DNA from: Proteles cristata cristata
Lineage: Eukaryota; Chordata; Mammalia; Carnivora; Hyaenidae
Assembly: GCA_017311185.1 (NCBI GenBank)
Contig: JAESUZ010001712.1
Span: 682,001-746,000, forward strand
DNA: 64,000 nt
Direction: 5' to 3'
Position numbers and translations under genes: made by a program. The first letter of the stretch is position 1; each line of letters opens with the position of its first letter. The notes under the pieces are model-generated. The model saw only the letters and a list, made by a program, of their open reading frames with translations. It did not search any database and had not been told where the DNA came from. Shown here in pieces: positions 45,716 to 57,007 of the stretch.

Positions 45716-46051
45716 TAGGTGAAACAGTGTTTTTGATTCACCTTATGTCCTATCCAATAAAACTATAGTGTTTGTACTATGGAAAATAATTTTATTTCTC
45801 ATCTGAGGTCATATAATCAGTCTCTCACCTGCACACCAGGCAGTGAGAAAAGCGGGCAGGAGAAGGACACTCTCTTGGAGGGGTAAATAAAGATCCTCTA
45901 GGAGCAACTCCACCCAAGCTTCAGAGATTCCTGCCCTACGTGATTCTCACAGAGATGCAATGTCAGGGGCAAGTCCTGTTCACGGGGGACATGGGGCCAG
46001 AAAATGGGTTAATAACTTCTGTTTTAAGATAACAGCCACAATTCCAGGTTT

Positions 46052-46236
46052 AATGCTGTTCTTCAGGCAAACCATGAGAGACTCTTGAATGCTGACAAAA
46101 ACTGAGGACTGATGGATGTTGGGGGGGAGGAGGGATGGGCATGGAGGAGGGCACTTGTGGGGATGAGCACTGGGTGTTATGTGGAAACTAATTTGACAAC
46201 AAACTATTTGTGGGAAAAAAAAAATGCTGTTCTTCA
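46052..46236 (+). mobile_element. Short young L1 3' end with target-site duplication
   Basis: 157-nt sense L1 tail (46066-46222): GGCAAACCATGAGAGACTCT to ACAACAAACTATTTGTGGG and poly-A. Perfect 14-bp duplication AATGCTGTTCTTCA at 46052-46065 and 46223-46236. Extreme 5' truncation. Confidence 0.93.
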
Positions 46237-47100
46237 CTCCTGCCATTGCTTCTCATTGGAGTTTAAGTTCAGGAGCTCATAGCTCCCCACTATAATCTAC
46301 AAGTCATAACCTCTGGACTCATGTCTTTCACAGAAACAATGAAGTGATTGTTTGCTTTTCCCACCCCTCTGGTTAACTCCGTTGTCTTTTGGATCCTTCA
46401 AATCATGAGAGAGTACTAGCAGTCTGTTTAATTTTCCCAGATAGGAGATTAACCAAAAATTAACCTAGCAGCAATGATAAAACCCACTGAGTCATTATGC
46501 AGCTTTTGCCTTTCATAGATCATAAACACCCCAATTGAGGATAATTTACTATCCCTGGGCAATCTGAACCTATGAAATAATGTTTCCAAGCAAAATGTAA
46601 AACACAGTTTTATAGGCAGACATCCTTCTCTTTTCCTCTGATTAACTGTCTCTTCACCAAGACCACCAGACCTGTGCCTCAAGCAAATAGGTTTCTGATT
46701 CTCAAACTGGGGTATGTGAATGCCTCAGGGTATATGTTGGTGCACATGGGAGGGATGCAAGAGAAATTTTGAGCCACAGAATTGTCTCTGAGCTCTTTTA
46801 TGGAGCATTGCTTTACCTCAGATATTTGGTTAAGTGCTTAACCAGTTTAAAGCCTTTGTCACTTACACTCAGAAGTAAAATTGTTCAAAACTCCTGCTTC
46901 ATGTTGGCCAATCTCACATTTTTTTTTCTGTGAAAGCCTATGGAGGTGAGCAATGTTGTGTGTAGTAGCTGATGGGAAAAATTAGAGTGTGGTGTTATTG
47001 GGAAATTCAGTTGGGTTAGCTGCTATTAGTGGGAGGAGATTACATTCATACCACTCACCGCATGATCTTCTAGAGTGGCGATAGGGTGAACAACCCATCT
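46237..47100 (+). other. Intron H-I, unrecognised stretch
   Basis: 0.9 kb; no recognised element or gene. The minus-strand frame at 46449-46682 has no family resemblance. Confidence 0.35.
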
Positions 47101-47318
47101 ATTTTTTTTTTAACATTTATTATTTATTATTGAGAAAAAGAGAGAGGCAGAGCATGAGCATGGGAGGGGTAGAGAGGGGGGAAACACAGAATCCAAAGCA
47201 GGCTCCAGGCTCTGAGTTGTCAGCACAGAGCCTGAGGCGGGGCTCGAACTCATGAACCATGAGATCATGACCTGAGTTATAGTTGGATGCCCAACCGACT
47301 GGGCCACCCAGGTGCCCG
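47101..47318 (-). mobile_element. SINEC antisense
   Basis: Tail complement TTTTTTTTTTAACATTTATT, GAGAGAGGCAGAGCATGAGC linker, head ending GGGCCACCCAGGTGCCC. Target duplication not clear. Confidence 0.87.
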
Positions 47319-48074
47319 TAAATACAATCTTGTAAATTGTAAAAAAGTTTACAATCTCCTTTCATCTGGGGTTAAAGGTTAGCGGTTAAAACAGGAAGTT
47401 TATGAAGTATGAACTAAAATCCAGTAAAAATTCATAAGCTAATTAGGGAAAATTGAATCTGAAATCAAGGAAGGTTGTGACAGACCTGGAATTTCTGAAA
47501 TACTGCTCTGAGAAGGAATGAATTCCACCCGAGATGGAGCTGTAATCAGAAAATCCCACGATGTACCAGAGATTTATTAAAGTATGTGTTTTATTACTGT
47601 CATGATACAAATGAGTATCAACTTGGGCGCTGCTTATGTGTGAGAACCCAGGCATGGTAATTACCTGACATCTTCATTCTTGAAAGTTCTTTTAAAAGCC
47701 AGTCCTGTGAATCCTGAAGCCTAGGGTAATGGTAATGCAGTGAATAGTGCTAGTGAAGAAAGACATTCTCAAAGCTACTTTTGAGATCAATTTTAGAAAC
47801 GCTTGGAAAGAGAAATTCAAGTAGCAGGAGAAATTTTGATGATGTTTTGAACAAAGATATGGTTGAATGTGTCTTCAGTCACAAAGAAGTGGGTTAGCTA
47901 AGAACGATAGCCTTGTCCTAGAAGACCATCCTATGACATGCCTCATTGTGCACAGAATGAGAAACAATGTAGAAACTGTAGTTATCAGCACAGTCCCTTA
48001 CCTTACAGATTGATAAAAACCCGAATATACCAGTTCACCTCTTGATAGCTTGTTGTTTTTGTCTTTCTTGGTAA
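47319..48074 (+). other. Intron H-I, unrecognised stretch
   Basis: 0.75 kb without a recognised element. Confidence 0.35.
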
Positions 48075-48659
48075 CCCTATTATTATTCACATACTATGCA
48101 GTTTCATCATTTAAAGTGCACAAGTAAGTGGGTTTTAGTATATGCACACATCGTTCAGCCATTACCACAGTCAGTTTTAGGTTGAGACTCTTAGACACCC
48201 ACTCGTATCCTTTGTGTCTCTACAGATGTGCCTATTTTGGACATTTCCTATAAGTAGAATCATAAAATACATGGTCTTGTGCGGCTACCTTCTTTCACTT
48301 GGCACAGTGTTTTCAAGGTTCATCCACATTGGGCATTATCAGTACTTCTTTTTGTTGCTGAGTAACATTGCACTGTTTCGGTGTACTATAGTTGATTTAT
48401 TCTTGAGTTTCCAGCCACTTGGATTTCTTTTTCCCCCTTTTGGTTGTTAGGAATAACACTTTGTGCATAGATCTTATGTGGATCCGTGCTTTCATTCTTT
48501 GAGATATACACCGAAGAGCAGAATAGCTTGGTTACACGGTAGCTGTGTGTTGAAGATTGTGAGAAACTGCCAAATTGTTTTTCAAAGTGGTTATGCCATT
48601 TTACATTCCCACCGGCAAGTGTATAAAGGTTCTGATTTCTGTGTATCCTTGCCAACACT

Positions 48660-48663
<4 letters not shown>

Positions 48664-48694
<31 letters not shown>
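48664..48694. repeat. (GT)n microsatellite
   Basis: About 15 GT units between the L1 and the SINE insertion. Confidence 0.93.
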
Positions 48695-48697
<3 letters not shown>

Positions 48698-48699
48698 AA

Positions 48700-48843
48700 A
48701 TTTTCATTAAAGTAAGTTTTCATCAAAGTAATCTCTACACCCGTCAGGGGGGCTCAAACTCACAGCTCCAGAATCAAAAGTAGCGTGCTTTGCCAACTTG
48801 TGCAGCTACCTTCTTTCAGGTTTTCAGCCAGCCAGGTGCTCCT
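48700..48843 (-). mobile_element. Old short-type SINEC antisense, rearranged
   Basis: AAAGTAATCTCTACACCCGT, GGGGCTCAAACTCACAGCTC and the ending CAGCCAGCCAGGTGCTCCTG are present, but about 35 extra bases (GCCAACTTGTGCAGCTACCT onward) sit before the last block. Confidence 0.7.
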
Positions 48844-48844
48844 G

Positions 48845-48905
48845 TGTTGCTGTTGTTGTCCTGGTCGTCGTTGTCGTCGTTGTCGTTGTCATCGTTGTTG
48901 TTTAT
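48845..48905. repeat. (GTT/GTC)n trinucleotide tract
   Basis: TTGCTGTTGTTGTCCTGGTCGTCG-type imperfect repeat between SINE and L1 remnant, with five CpGs. Confidence 0.9.
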
Positions 48906-49060
48906 TATAGCCATGCAGTGGTGTGAAGTGGCACCTCACTGGGGCTTTGGTTTTCATTTCCCTGATAACTAATGTTGTTGAACATCTTTTCAGATGCTTA
49001 TTGGCCATCTGTGTATCTTCTTTAGAGGAATGTCATTCGCATTCTTTGCCTGTCTTTTAA

Positions 49061-50734
49061 TTGGGCAGATCGTTGATCTTGATATCACACAGTAGGCACC
49101 CATTCGTCTATTGAAGAGACTAAACAGATGAATGGCTGCATCAGTATGTAACATTTTATCGTCATAAGGCCTCATGTGAGAGAGTGAAGTAATAATGTTT
49201 GTGAGAGCAGAGGCCATGCCTGTTTCTGCTCTGCCCGGTGCCTTCAGGACTCGCCTACTGCTTGGTGTGGTGGACATGTTCAGTAACTGCTTGTTGGGTG
49301 ACTGACTGACTGGTTGTAACATGTTTTGCTAGAAACACAAATAACTGAAGAAATTATCAGTAATGAGCATGATAACAACTGGAAAATACTTGCAGGCGTG
49401 TGAACAGATGGTGTCGTTTCCATGACCTGTGAAACAAGAGTGAGGGGCTGCTGTGCTCACTGGGTACACCACCAGCTGCTGTCTGGTTCATTTATAAAAC
49501 ATTTGGCCTGTGGTTCATTCATCTCTTTGGTGTCTCAGTGTTTCTCTTTAACGGTGATGTGAATATTCATTTAATTTTTTTTATTTTTTCGAACGGAACT
49601 ATATTATACAGACATATACTGGCTTGGAAGAAACTTGCTACCTAAACTGTTCTTCATACTTCTAGAAAGATATATTAAAGAGTAGGAAGTCTTGACACCA
49701 TAAAAACAACCCAAGACTAGATAACATGAATGAATTCACCAACTTAATAACGAAGGTCTCCAAAGGCGACTTCTTGGGCAGATCTTTGTCAAGCTTAGAC
49801 ACTTCAACAGAATCTGAGTCTTTGTTGCAAATATAAGACCAGTACAGTGGGAACAAAACCTGAGAGTTGGATGAAGATGAGAAGTAATGAATCTTCTCAA
49901 TCTTTTGAGATTCTTAGCTATAGTGACTAAAGCTTTAGTGATTAAGAGTGATTTTGTGATTAAAGCTTCAGCAATATAAGAAAACTATGACTTTTTAAAT
50001 AATCTTTACACACGAAAATTGTTTCAAATTGTTCCTAGTCAGATTAAGTGGCCATTGGTTCATAAGTCCTTTCCTGGCCATGTGACACAAGAAACTAATC
50101 TCAGAGCAAAATACAATTAGGAAACAACCACCAACAGCAACCCAAAATATTGCCACATTAAAAATTTTGGGCATCTCTCCTCATGTTTAAAGAAAAGTTG
50201 TTGCAAATATTGAGACATTGTAATAAAAAGGAACATTGCTTGAATGATAAATTTGATATTCATTGCTGCCTGAATGATGAACTTGCTGTTCGTTGTCTTT
50301 CTTTTTTAATTCATCCAGTTTTCCAAAATTAATAAATTTAGTGAAATAACATTTCACCTGTAAATGAGATAATTTGTGAGATAAGTTTTTAGAAACTACT
50401 ATATTTACATTAAAAAATAACGTGGCCTTTGGATAACATTCTGTCATCACTAGGATTCATCTACAATGGAACTACTTTATACACTTAAGTATGAAAGAAT
50501 GCAGAACTTTTGTAATTAATATAAAATAGACTGAGAAGACACTTTGTTTCAGGGTCACTCCCAGTCCTCTGACATGCATTTTTACTACAGTGCATTTCAG
50601 GCCTCTTTGATGGAAAAGTTGAAGAAGTTTTAGTATTTGTGCTTTGTCACATGAATTTAAAAACTCCCACTACTGGATCTTACTGCAAGGGTCCCAGCAG
50701 AAAAAAAACACAAAATAGGGTGGAATTGTTTCAA
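49061..50734 (+). other. Intron H-I, mostly unrecognised
   Basis: 49195-49315 resembles an L2 3' terminus (GCAGAGGCCATGCCTGTTTC, TTCAGTAACTGCTTGTTGGG, (TGAC)n). 49320-50734 is AT-rich with nothing recognised. Confidence 0.35.
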
Positions 50735-51569
50735 TAGAATTAAGGGACTATTATAGAAAGAATATTCAGAGGGAAGGGTAAAGGAACCCCATACAAGAGG
50801 CCAGGCAACCAAGGACTTGCATCAGCAAGAAGCCATTACCACCTCTAGGCCTGAAGGTGTGACTTGGTCCTGTGAGTGGAGCTGTGGGAAGGAGACCATC
50901 CCAAACCTGGAATCTGGTCATAGCAGGACAGTCTTCGCCCGACCATGGTGCTAAGGCAGGGAACATCTGCCCTGAACCCCCTCTCCTGTTCTTTGATCTC
51001 TCATTAGTGCTTGCATTCACCAAAGCCCTTCCAGAACCCAGAGGGCAACAGAGCCTGCATGATGAAGTCTTGACACATTAGTCTGCAATATCTGAGGTAG
51101 AAAAAAATCAGGCCTTCCCTTCAGGGACGGGCTGCGCTCATTCAGAGCTTTGCTCGCATTTGCAGAAACCACCTCTTCAAGGAAGATGGGATCTGGGAGC
51201 CCGTAAAATCCAGAACATGCTTTTCCAATTGTGTTTTCCTTCAACCTCTTCCTGGTTTAATCTTCCTTGGGAAACCAGCAAGGTCTTTCTCTGCTGCGTG
51301 GTTTACCAGGAGGAGAGGGTGAACTTCAACATGAGTTTATACGTTCCGTTTCTGATTCCCTCCCTTTGTTCCAATCCCAAGCCCCAGGAAAACTCACTGT
51401 GACTGGAATATTTTAGATGAAGTGCCCGCTCCTGGTCCCTGTGGCCTAGGGAACAGGGATATAGGACAGAAGTATTCTGAGATCCCACCCTATGCATTCC
51501 ACACAGGAGGCTTCTTAAAATTTGCTTTGGAGTCAATGCCAAAAATACTGAAACAAAGTAATTTTAAGT
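50735..51569. other. Intron H-I, GC-richer stretch, possible old repeat
   Basis: 50735-51070 (GAGGCCAGGCAACCAAGGAC, AGCAAGAAGCCATTACCACC, CTCTAGGCCTGAAGGTGTGA) reads like a mammal-wide repeat I cannot name. Frames on both strands up to 85 codons show no family resemblance. Confidence 0.3.
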
Positions 51570-51961
51570 ATATGTGTATTCCTTGGCAATGAGAAAGAAT
51601 GAAATCTGGCCATGTGTAGCAACATGGATGGACCTTGAGGGTGTTATGCTTAGCGAAACAAGTCAGGCAGAAAAGGACAAATATCATATGTTTGCACGTA
51701 TAGGAGGATTAGGAGGAACTTAATGGAGGACCATGGGGGAGAAGAAGGGGAGAAATGGTGGGGGAAAGGGAGAGAGGCAAACCATGAGAGACTCTTGAAT
51801 GCTGAGAACAAACTGAGGACTCATGGGTGTGGGGGGGAGAGGGGAGATGGGCATGGAGGAGGGCACTTGTGGGGATGAGCACTGGGTGTTATATGGAAAC
51901 CAACTTGACAATAAACTATTTGTAAAAAAAAATGAAAAATAAATAAAAAATATGTGTATTC
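51570..51961 (+). mobile_element. Young L1 3' end with target-site duplication
   Basis: Sense L1 tail 51582-51949: end of ORF2 (GGCAATGAGAAAGAATGAAA) through 3' UTR (GAGCACTGGGTGTTATATGG, GACAATAAACTATTTG) and A-rich tail. A 12-bp duplication ATATGTGTATTC at 51570-51581 and 51950-51961. Confidence 0.92.
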
Positions 51962-52385
51962 TTAATATGGATATAAATTTTAAGTATATATACACTTAAT
52001 ACACACAAGTAAATGCAAACACATACTCATTTTATCCTGTAAGAATAACCTTATTTAATGTAAGGTTTATCATAGAAAGTACGATAGAAGCTAACATTTT
52101 TTGTTACACAACCTTTATATGATGTATTGCATCTTCTTGTTAAAGTGACGTTATGAGAAGAGTACTATTTTCACCTTTCTGCATGGAAAAAACTTAATTG
52201 TGTAGAGGTTGAGAAGATAATCCCTGTTTATTTTATACTTCAAGGAGACAGAGAGTAGCTGAGAAATCTTGAATCATCTGGTCTTACAGCCTAGATACAC
52301 TATCAGAAGAGAGGGATGGAGCGACACCAAAATATCCATATGGTTCCTGGGACGCTCCTAAATGTTTGTGTTTTGCCCCCTTTAG
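51962..52385 (+). other. Intron H-I, end
   Basis: Unique AT-rich sequence up to acceptor TTTGCCCCCTTTAG, ending 52385. Confidence 0.45.
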
Positions 52386-52590
52386 ATACATCAGGATTGG
52401 AGATAAAGAATGTGAATTTAACAAGAACTTTCGCCTTATCCTTCACACAAAACTGGCAAATCCTCACTATCAGCCGGAGTTGCAAGCTCAGACAACCCTC
52501 CTCAATTTCACAGTCACAGAAGACGGTCTAGAAGCCCAGCTCTTGGCAGAGGTGGTCAGTATTGAAAGGCCAGACCTGGAAAAATTTAAG
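52386..52590 (+). CDS. DNAH11: Dynein heavy chain, exon I: AAA5 end, toward AAA6
   Basis: 205 nt. The first base completes the split Lys codon, then [68 protein letters not shown]. IGDKExE(F/Y)[24 protein letters not shown] and NFTVTxDGLExQLLAxVVxxERPDLE are hallmark blocks of axonemal outer-arm heavy chains at the AAA5-AAA6 junction. Donor GTAAAA at 52591, phase 0. The next exon, expected to continue into the long AAA5-AAA6 linker helix, is not present in the remaining 11.4 kb of the window. Confidence 0.95.
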
Positions 52591-53239
52591 GTAAAAATTA
52601 TGAAATCGCCTGTCAACAGTTACTCAGTATCTGCTTTGCACAAGTTATAGTGCTTAGGCATAGGAGTATAAGATAGGATTTCTGCCCTCCAGGGCTTATA
52701 GTCTAATTAAGAAAGATGAGGATGTATGTAAACAGTAAACAGTTCCAGGGTACTCCCATTAAAGAAAGGATTAGCTTCGTGCCCCTGGTAGGCATTGGGC
52801 TGGCTCTAGGCCTGGTTTGATGTAGGCGACTTGGACAAACAAGAAGACGTATGAATCATGGAAGACAGAAGTAGAGAAGCAGGTACATGTCCTGGTAGGT
52901 TTGGTGATAACAGTCCAATTCAGTCATGACAGAAGAAGGAAAAAGTAGGCCTAATGGAATAAGGATGGAAAAATTAAGGAGCTCATAGCTGGTGATGATT
53001 AGCATTTAATGGGAAATCTGACTTTACACTGATTTTTTAAAATACTGAAAATAATTTAAGTGAGGGTTGAATACAAAAAACTAATTTAAAACAAAAATCA
53101 AAAAACAAAAACAAAAATGAAAAACAGAGGAAGCCTGAAAATGTAGAAAGAAGTCATTGGTAGAGGTGAGTGGTTACAACAGAGACTGTATGGCTGCAAA
53201 ATAAACAATATTTACTATCTGGCCTTTTATGGTATAAAT
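52591..53239 (+). other. Beginning of the next intron; old repeat
   Basis: 52630-52760 (GTTATAGTGCTTAGGCATAG, TCTGCCCTCCAGGGCTTATA, TGTAAACAGTAAACAG) is the same unnamed mammal-wide repeat as 35770-35960. The rest is unrecognised; an (AAAAAC)n-like tract lies near 53090-53125. Confidence 0.4.
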
Positions 53240-53395
53240 CAGTGGTTCTCAAATGGTGGTTCTTAGAACATGAACATCAGCTGGAGGCCTTAAATGCATA
53301 CTCTCCGGGTCTTGCTAAATGTGAGATTCTGGAGGTAGGCCCAGCACTCTGTTTTCCTAAGCCCTGCAGGGGAGGGATTCTCACCCATGTTCAGA
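53240..53395. mobile_element. MER5-type hAT relic
   Basis: Begins CAGTGGTTCTCAAATGGTGG, the MER5 terminal sequence, with CATCAGCTGGAGGCCTTAAA internally. Diverged. Confidence 0.55.
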
Positions 53396-53658
53396 CCCCA
53401 TATGAGATGCCTTTTAGACATCTGCATCAGCCAGGCAGAGACAGCTCTGGGATCAAGGCTGGGTGTGAGCGGGCACCATTCCCTGAGGTCTTCTGGCAAG
53501 TGTGCACACACTCAGTGGCCCCTGCAGCCTGCCAGCACTAAGCACTCCAGAGCCAGTGTTCAGGGGACCGCCCGTGTGCTGCTTAGTGCATAACTGCCAT
53601 CTTGCACAGGGAACATGGCTGCATTTGAAACACCCCAAGACCATATAAAAAATAGTCT

Positions 53659-53719
53659 TGAGGCACCTGGTGGTTCAGTTGGTTGAGGATTCACATTTTT
53701 TTTTTTAACTATAATCCTA

Positions 53720-53752
<33 letters not shown>

Positions 53753-54520
53753 TAATAGTTTATTGTCAAATTGGTTTCCATATAACACCCAGTGCTCATC
53801 CCCACAAGTGTCCTCCTCCATGCCCATCTCCCCCGTCCCCCCCATATCTATCAGTCCTCAGTTTCTCAGCATTCAAGAGCCTCTCATGGTTTGCCTCTCT
53901 CCCTTTCCTCCACCATTTCCCCCCTTCTTCTCCCACTTGTTCCTCAGTTAAGTTCCTTCTAATCCTCCTATATGTGCAAACATATGATATTTGTCCTTCT
54001 CTGCCTGACTTATTTCGCTCAGCATAACACTCTCAAGGTCTGTCCATGTGGCTACACATGGTCAGATTTCATTGTTTCTCATTGCCATGGAGTATTCCAT
54101 GGTATAGATAAACCACATCTTCTTGATCCATTCGTCCATTGATGGACACTTAGGCTCTTTCCATGTTTTAGCTATTGTGGAGAGTGCTGCTATGAACATT
54201 GGGGTACATGTGCTCCTATGCATCAGCATTTCTGTATCCCTTGGGTAAATTCCTAGCAGTGCTATTGCTGGGTCATACACAATAGAAAGTTCTATTGTTA
54301 AGTTTTTGAGGAACCTCCACACTGTTTTCCAGAGGGGCTGCACCAGTTTGCATGAGGATTCACACCTCGATTTTGGCTCAGGTCCTGATCCCAAGGTCTT
54401 GGGATCAAGCCCTGCATGGGCTCTGGGCTGGAAGTAGAGCCTGCTTAAGATTCTCTTTCTCTCCCTCTGCCCCTCTCCTCTATTCTCATGTGCTCTCTAT
54501 AAAAGAAAAAAGAAAGAAGA
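53659..54520 (+). mobile_element. SINEC sense, split by an L1
   Basis: Left part 53659-53695 (GGCACCTGGTGGTTCAGTTG, then GAGGATTCACA) and right part 54353-54520 (CTCGATTTTGGCTCAGGTCC through GGCTGGAAGTAGAGCCTGCT to an A-rich tail). The 12-bp word TGAGGATTCACA is duplicated by the L1 insertion. Confidence 0.85.
53684..54364 (-). mobile_element. Young L1 3' end inserted into a SINE, with double A-tract
   Basis: Antisense L1 (53696-54352) with 12-bp duplication TGAGGATTCACA at 53684-53695 and 54353-54364. Minus-strand ORF2 end includes YSMAMRNNEI, STCTPMFIAALSTIAKTWKE and [20 protein letters not shown], then the 3' UTR. At the tail, two T tracts (53696-53706 and 53722-53749) are separated by 15 non-L1 bases (53707-53721), a possible micro-transduction. 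Confidence 0.88.
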
Positions 54521-54584
54521 AAAATAGACTTGTCATGGTAATATGCTTGCTTTTTTTCCTAAATCTTTTTCAGTTTGGTTACTT

Positions 54585-54800
54585 TCTCTTTTATTTTTAA
54601 GTTTATTTATTTTGAGAGAAAGAGCATGAGCAGAGGGGAGAGAGAGAGAGAGAGAGAGAGAATTCCAAGCAGGCCCCATGCTGTCAGGGTGGAGCCCAAC
54701 CTGGGGCTCCATCTCATGAACTGTGAGATCCTGCCCTGAGCCAAAATCGAGAGTTGGACATTCAATAGACTGAGCCTCCCAAGTGCCCCTGGTTAATTTC
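54585..54800 (-). mobile_element. SINEC antisense
   Basis: TTTTAAGTTTATTTATTTTGAG tail, (GA)n at 54636-54661, head ending GAGCCTCCCAAGTGCCCC near 54789. Imperfect duplication around GGTTA(C/A)TTTCTTT. Confidence 0.83.
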
Positions 54801-55101
54801 TTTATTTGCTTTTACTTTAGATAATGAAATTTTTCAAACATAACATAAAATAGTTACAAGTTTCCATGTTGGCATCATTTAGCTTCAATGATTAGCAATA
54901 TTTTGCCTTTCTACCTTACTTATCAGAAGCAAGCTTTTAAAATAAATGTTAATTTATTTTGGAATAATGTTACATTTATTTACAGAAAAGTAAGATATTA
55001 CAGAGTTTGTCTTTACCACTAGCCCGTTTTAAGTTTCTTCTAATGTTATCCTTCTTTGCAACATAAAAATAAAATGTATTTAAACTACTGGTCTGCTTCA
55101 G

Positions 55102-55310
55102 GATGCCTGGGTGGCTCATTCGGTTAAGTGTGCAACTCTTGATTTTATCTCAGCTCATGACCTCACGGTTTTGAGATGGAGGCCCTCATCAGCCCCTGTG
55201 CTGAGCATGAGGACTGCTTGAGATTCTTCCTCTCTCCTTCTCTTTCTACTTCTTCCCTGCCGGTCCTCTCTCTTTCTCAAAATACATCTTACAAATTTTT
55301 TTAATAAAGC
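55102..55310 (+). mobile_element. SINEC sense
   Basis: Head GGATGCCTGGGTGGCTCATT at 55102, body with CATGAGGACTGCTTGAGATT, tail CTCAAAATACATCTTACAAA. Possible flanking CTGGTCTGCTTCA and TTGTTCTGCTTTA. Confidence 0.83.
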
Positions 55311-55409
55311 AAAATATTGTTCTGCTTTAATAAAACATGTCCATTCAGTGTTGTTCATTAAGACATAGCAATATTTCTTCCCATTTTTACAAGTTTTATT
55401 GAGGTATAG

Positions 55410-57007
55410 TTCACCTGCTCTTTTTTCCCCTTAAGCTTTTATTTAAATTCTAGTTAATGTGAAATGCAGTACTGTTTTCAAGAGTAGGATTTAGTGATTC
55501 ATCACTCACATATAACACCCAGTGCTCAACACAAGTGCCCTCATTAATACCCATCACACATTTAGCCTATCTCCCATCCTCCTCCCTCCACGATCCTTCA
55601 GTTTGTTCTCTATCATAGTCTCTAATTGATTTGTTTTCCTCTTTTTTACCCCTTTTCCATAGGATTATCTGTTATGTTTAAGTCCCACATAAAAGTAAGA
55701 TCACATGGTATTTGTTTTCCTCTGCTTGATTTATTATGCTTAGTATAATATACTGTAGCTCAATCCACCTCATTGCAAATGGTAAGGTTTTATTCCTTTT
55801 GATAGTCACTGGCTATATATACCACATCTTCTTTATTCATTAGTCGATGGACATTTGGGTGCTCTCCATAGTTTGGCTATTGCTGATAATGCTGCTATAA
55901 ACACAGGGGTACATGTACCCCTTTAAATCTATATTTTTGTATCCTCTGGGTAAATACCTAGCCATGCAGTTGATGGGTCATAGGGTAGTTCTATTTTTAA
56001 CATTTTGAGGAACCTCTATACTGTTTTCCAGAGTGGCTGCATCAGTTTACATCCCCACTAACAGTATAAGAGGATGCTCCATTCTCCACATCCTTGGCAA
56101 CACTTTTTTTTTTCTTGTGTTGTTAATGTTAGCCATTCTGGCCAGTGTAAGGTCATATATCATTGTCGTTTTGATTTATATTTCCCTGATGATGAGTGAT
56201 GTTGAGCATCTTATCCATTATTCATCTGGATGTCTTCTTTGGAAAACTGTCTATTGAAGTTTTCTGCCCATTTCTTTACTGGGTTATTTGTTTTTTGGGT
56301 GTTGAATTTGATAAGTTCATTATGGATATTGGCTATTAGCCCTTTATCAGATATGTCATTTGCAAATACCTTCTCCCTTTCTTTAGGCTGCCTTCTAGGT
56401 TTATTGATTGTTTCCTGCTCTGTGCAGAAGCTTTTTCTTTTGATAAAGTCCCAATACTTCATGTTTGCTTTTGTTTCCCTTACTAGACATGTGTCTAGTA
56501 AGAAGTTGCTCTAGCCAAAGTCAGCGAGGTTGCTGCCTAAGTTCTCTTCTCGGATTTTGATGGTTTCCTGTCTCAAATTTAGGTCTTTTGTCTATTTTTA
56601 GTTTAGTTTTGTGTATGGTGTCAGAAAGTGGTCCAGGTTCATTCTTCTGCATGTGGCTGTCCGGTTTTCCAACACCATTTGTTGAAGAGACTGTCTTTAT
56701 TCCATTGGATATTCCTTCCTGCTTTGTCAAAGATTTGGTGACCGTATAGTTGTGGGTCCATTTCTGAGTTTTTATTCATTTCCATTGGTCTTTGTGTCTG
56801 CTTTTGTGCTGGTACCATATTATCTTGATGACCATAGCTTAAATACAACTTGAAGTCTGGAGTCATGATGTCTCCAGCCATGGTTTTCTCTTTTAGGATT
56901 TCTTTGGCTCTTTGGGGTCTTGTGTGGTTCCATACCAATTTTAGGATTCACTGTCTTAGCTCTTTGAAAAATGCTGGTGGTATTTTGATAGGAATTGCAT
57001 TAAATCA
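55410..57007 (-). mobile_element. L1 3' portion nested in the ancient L1
   Basis: Begins after AGTTCAC near 55412 with the complement of an L1 3' UTR (CATATAACACCCAGTGCTCA) and covers ORF2. Minus-strand frames show VFANDISDKGLIANIHNELI and [20 protein letters not shown] (56211-56462). It ends at GGAATTGCATTAAATCACAT near 57005. TTCAC/ATCAC words at the two ends may be the target duplication. Confidence 0.75.

Larger units (their letters stand above)
48075..49060 (-). mobile_element. Old L1M antisense, interrupted by a SINE
   Basis: Complementary words on the plus strand: GTTCAGCCATTACCACAGTC, TTCAAGGTTCATCCACATTG, CTGCCAAATTGTTTTTCAAA, TTTTACATTCCCACCGGCAA up to a (GT)n at 48664. It resumes after the SINE at 48905 with GTGGTGTGAAGTGGCACCTC, TTTTCATTTCCCTGATAACT and ATCTTTTCAGATGCTTATTG. 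Confidence 0.75.

Noticed and set aside
95..52590. Calling the gene DNAH9 or DNAH17
   Set aside because: Both are close paralogues. The exon H wording [16 protein letters not shown] and the exon G wording KVTDLGQKG differ from what I recall for DNAH17 (SYLDVIEQAI-type) and DNAH9. The long AT-rich introns also argue against compact DNAH17. A BLASTP of the 471-residue concatenation would settle it.
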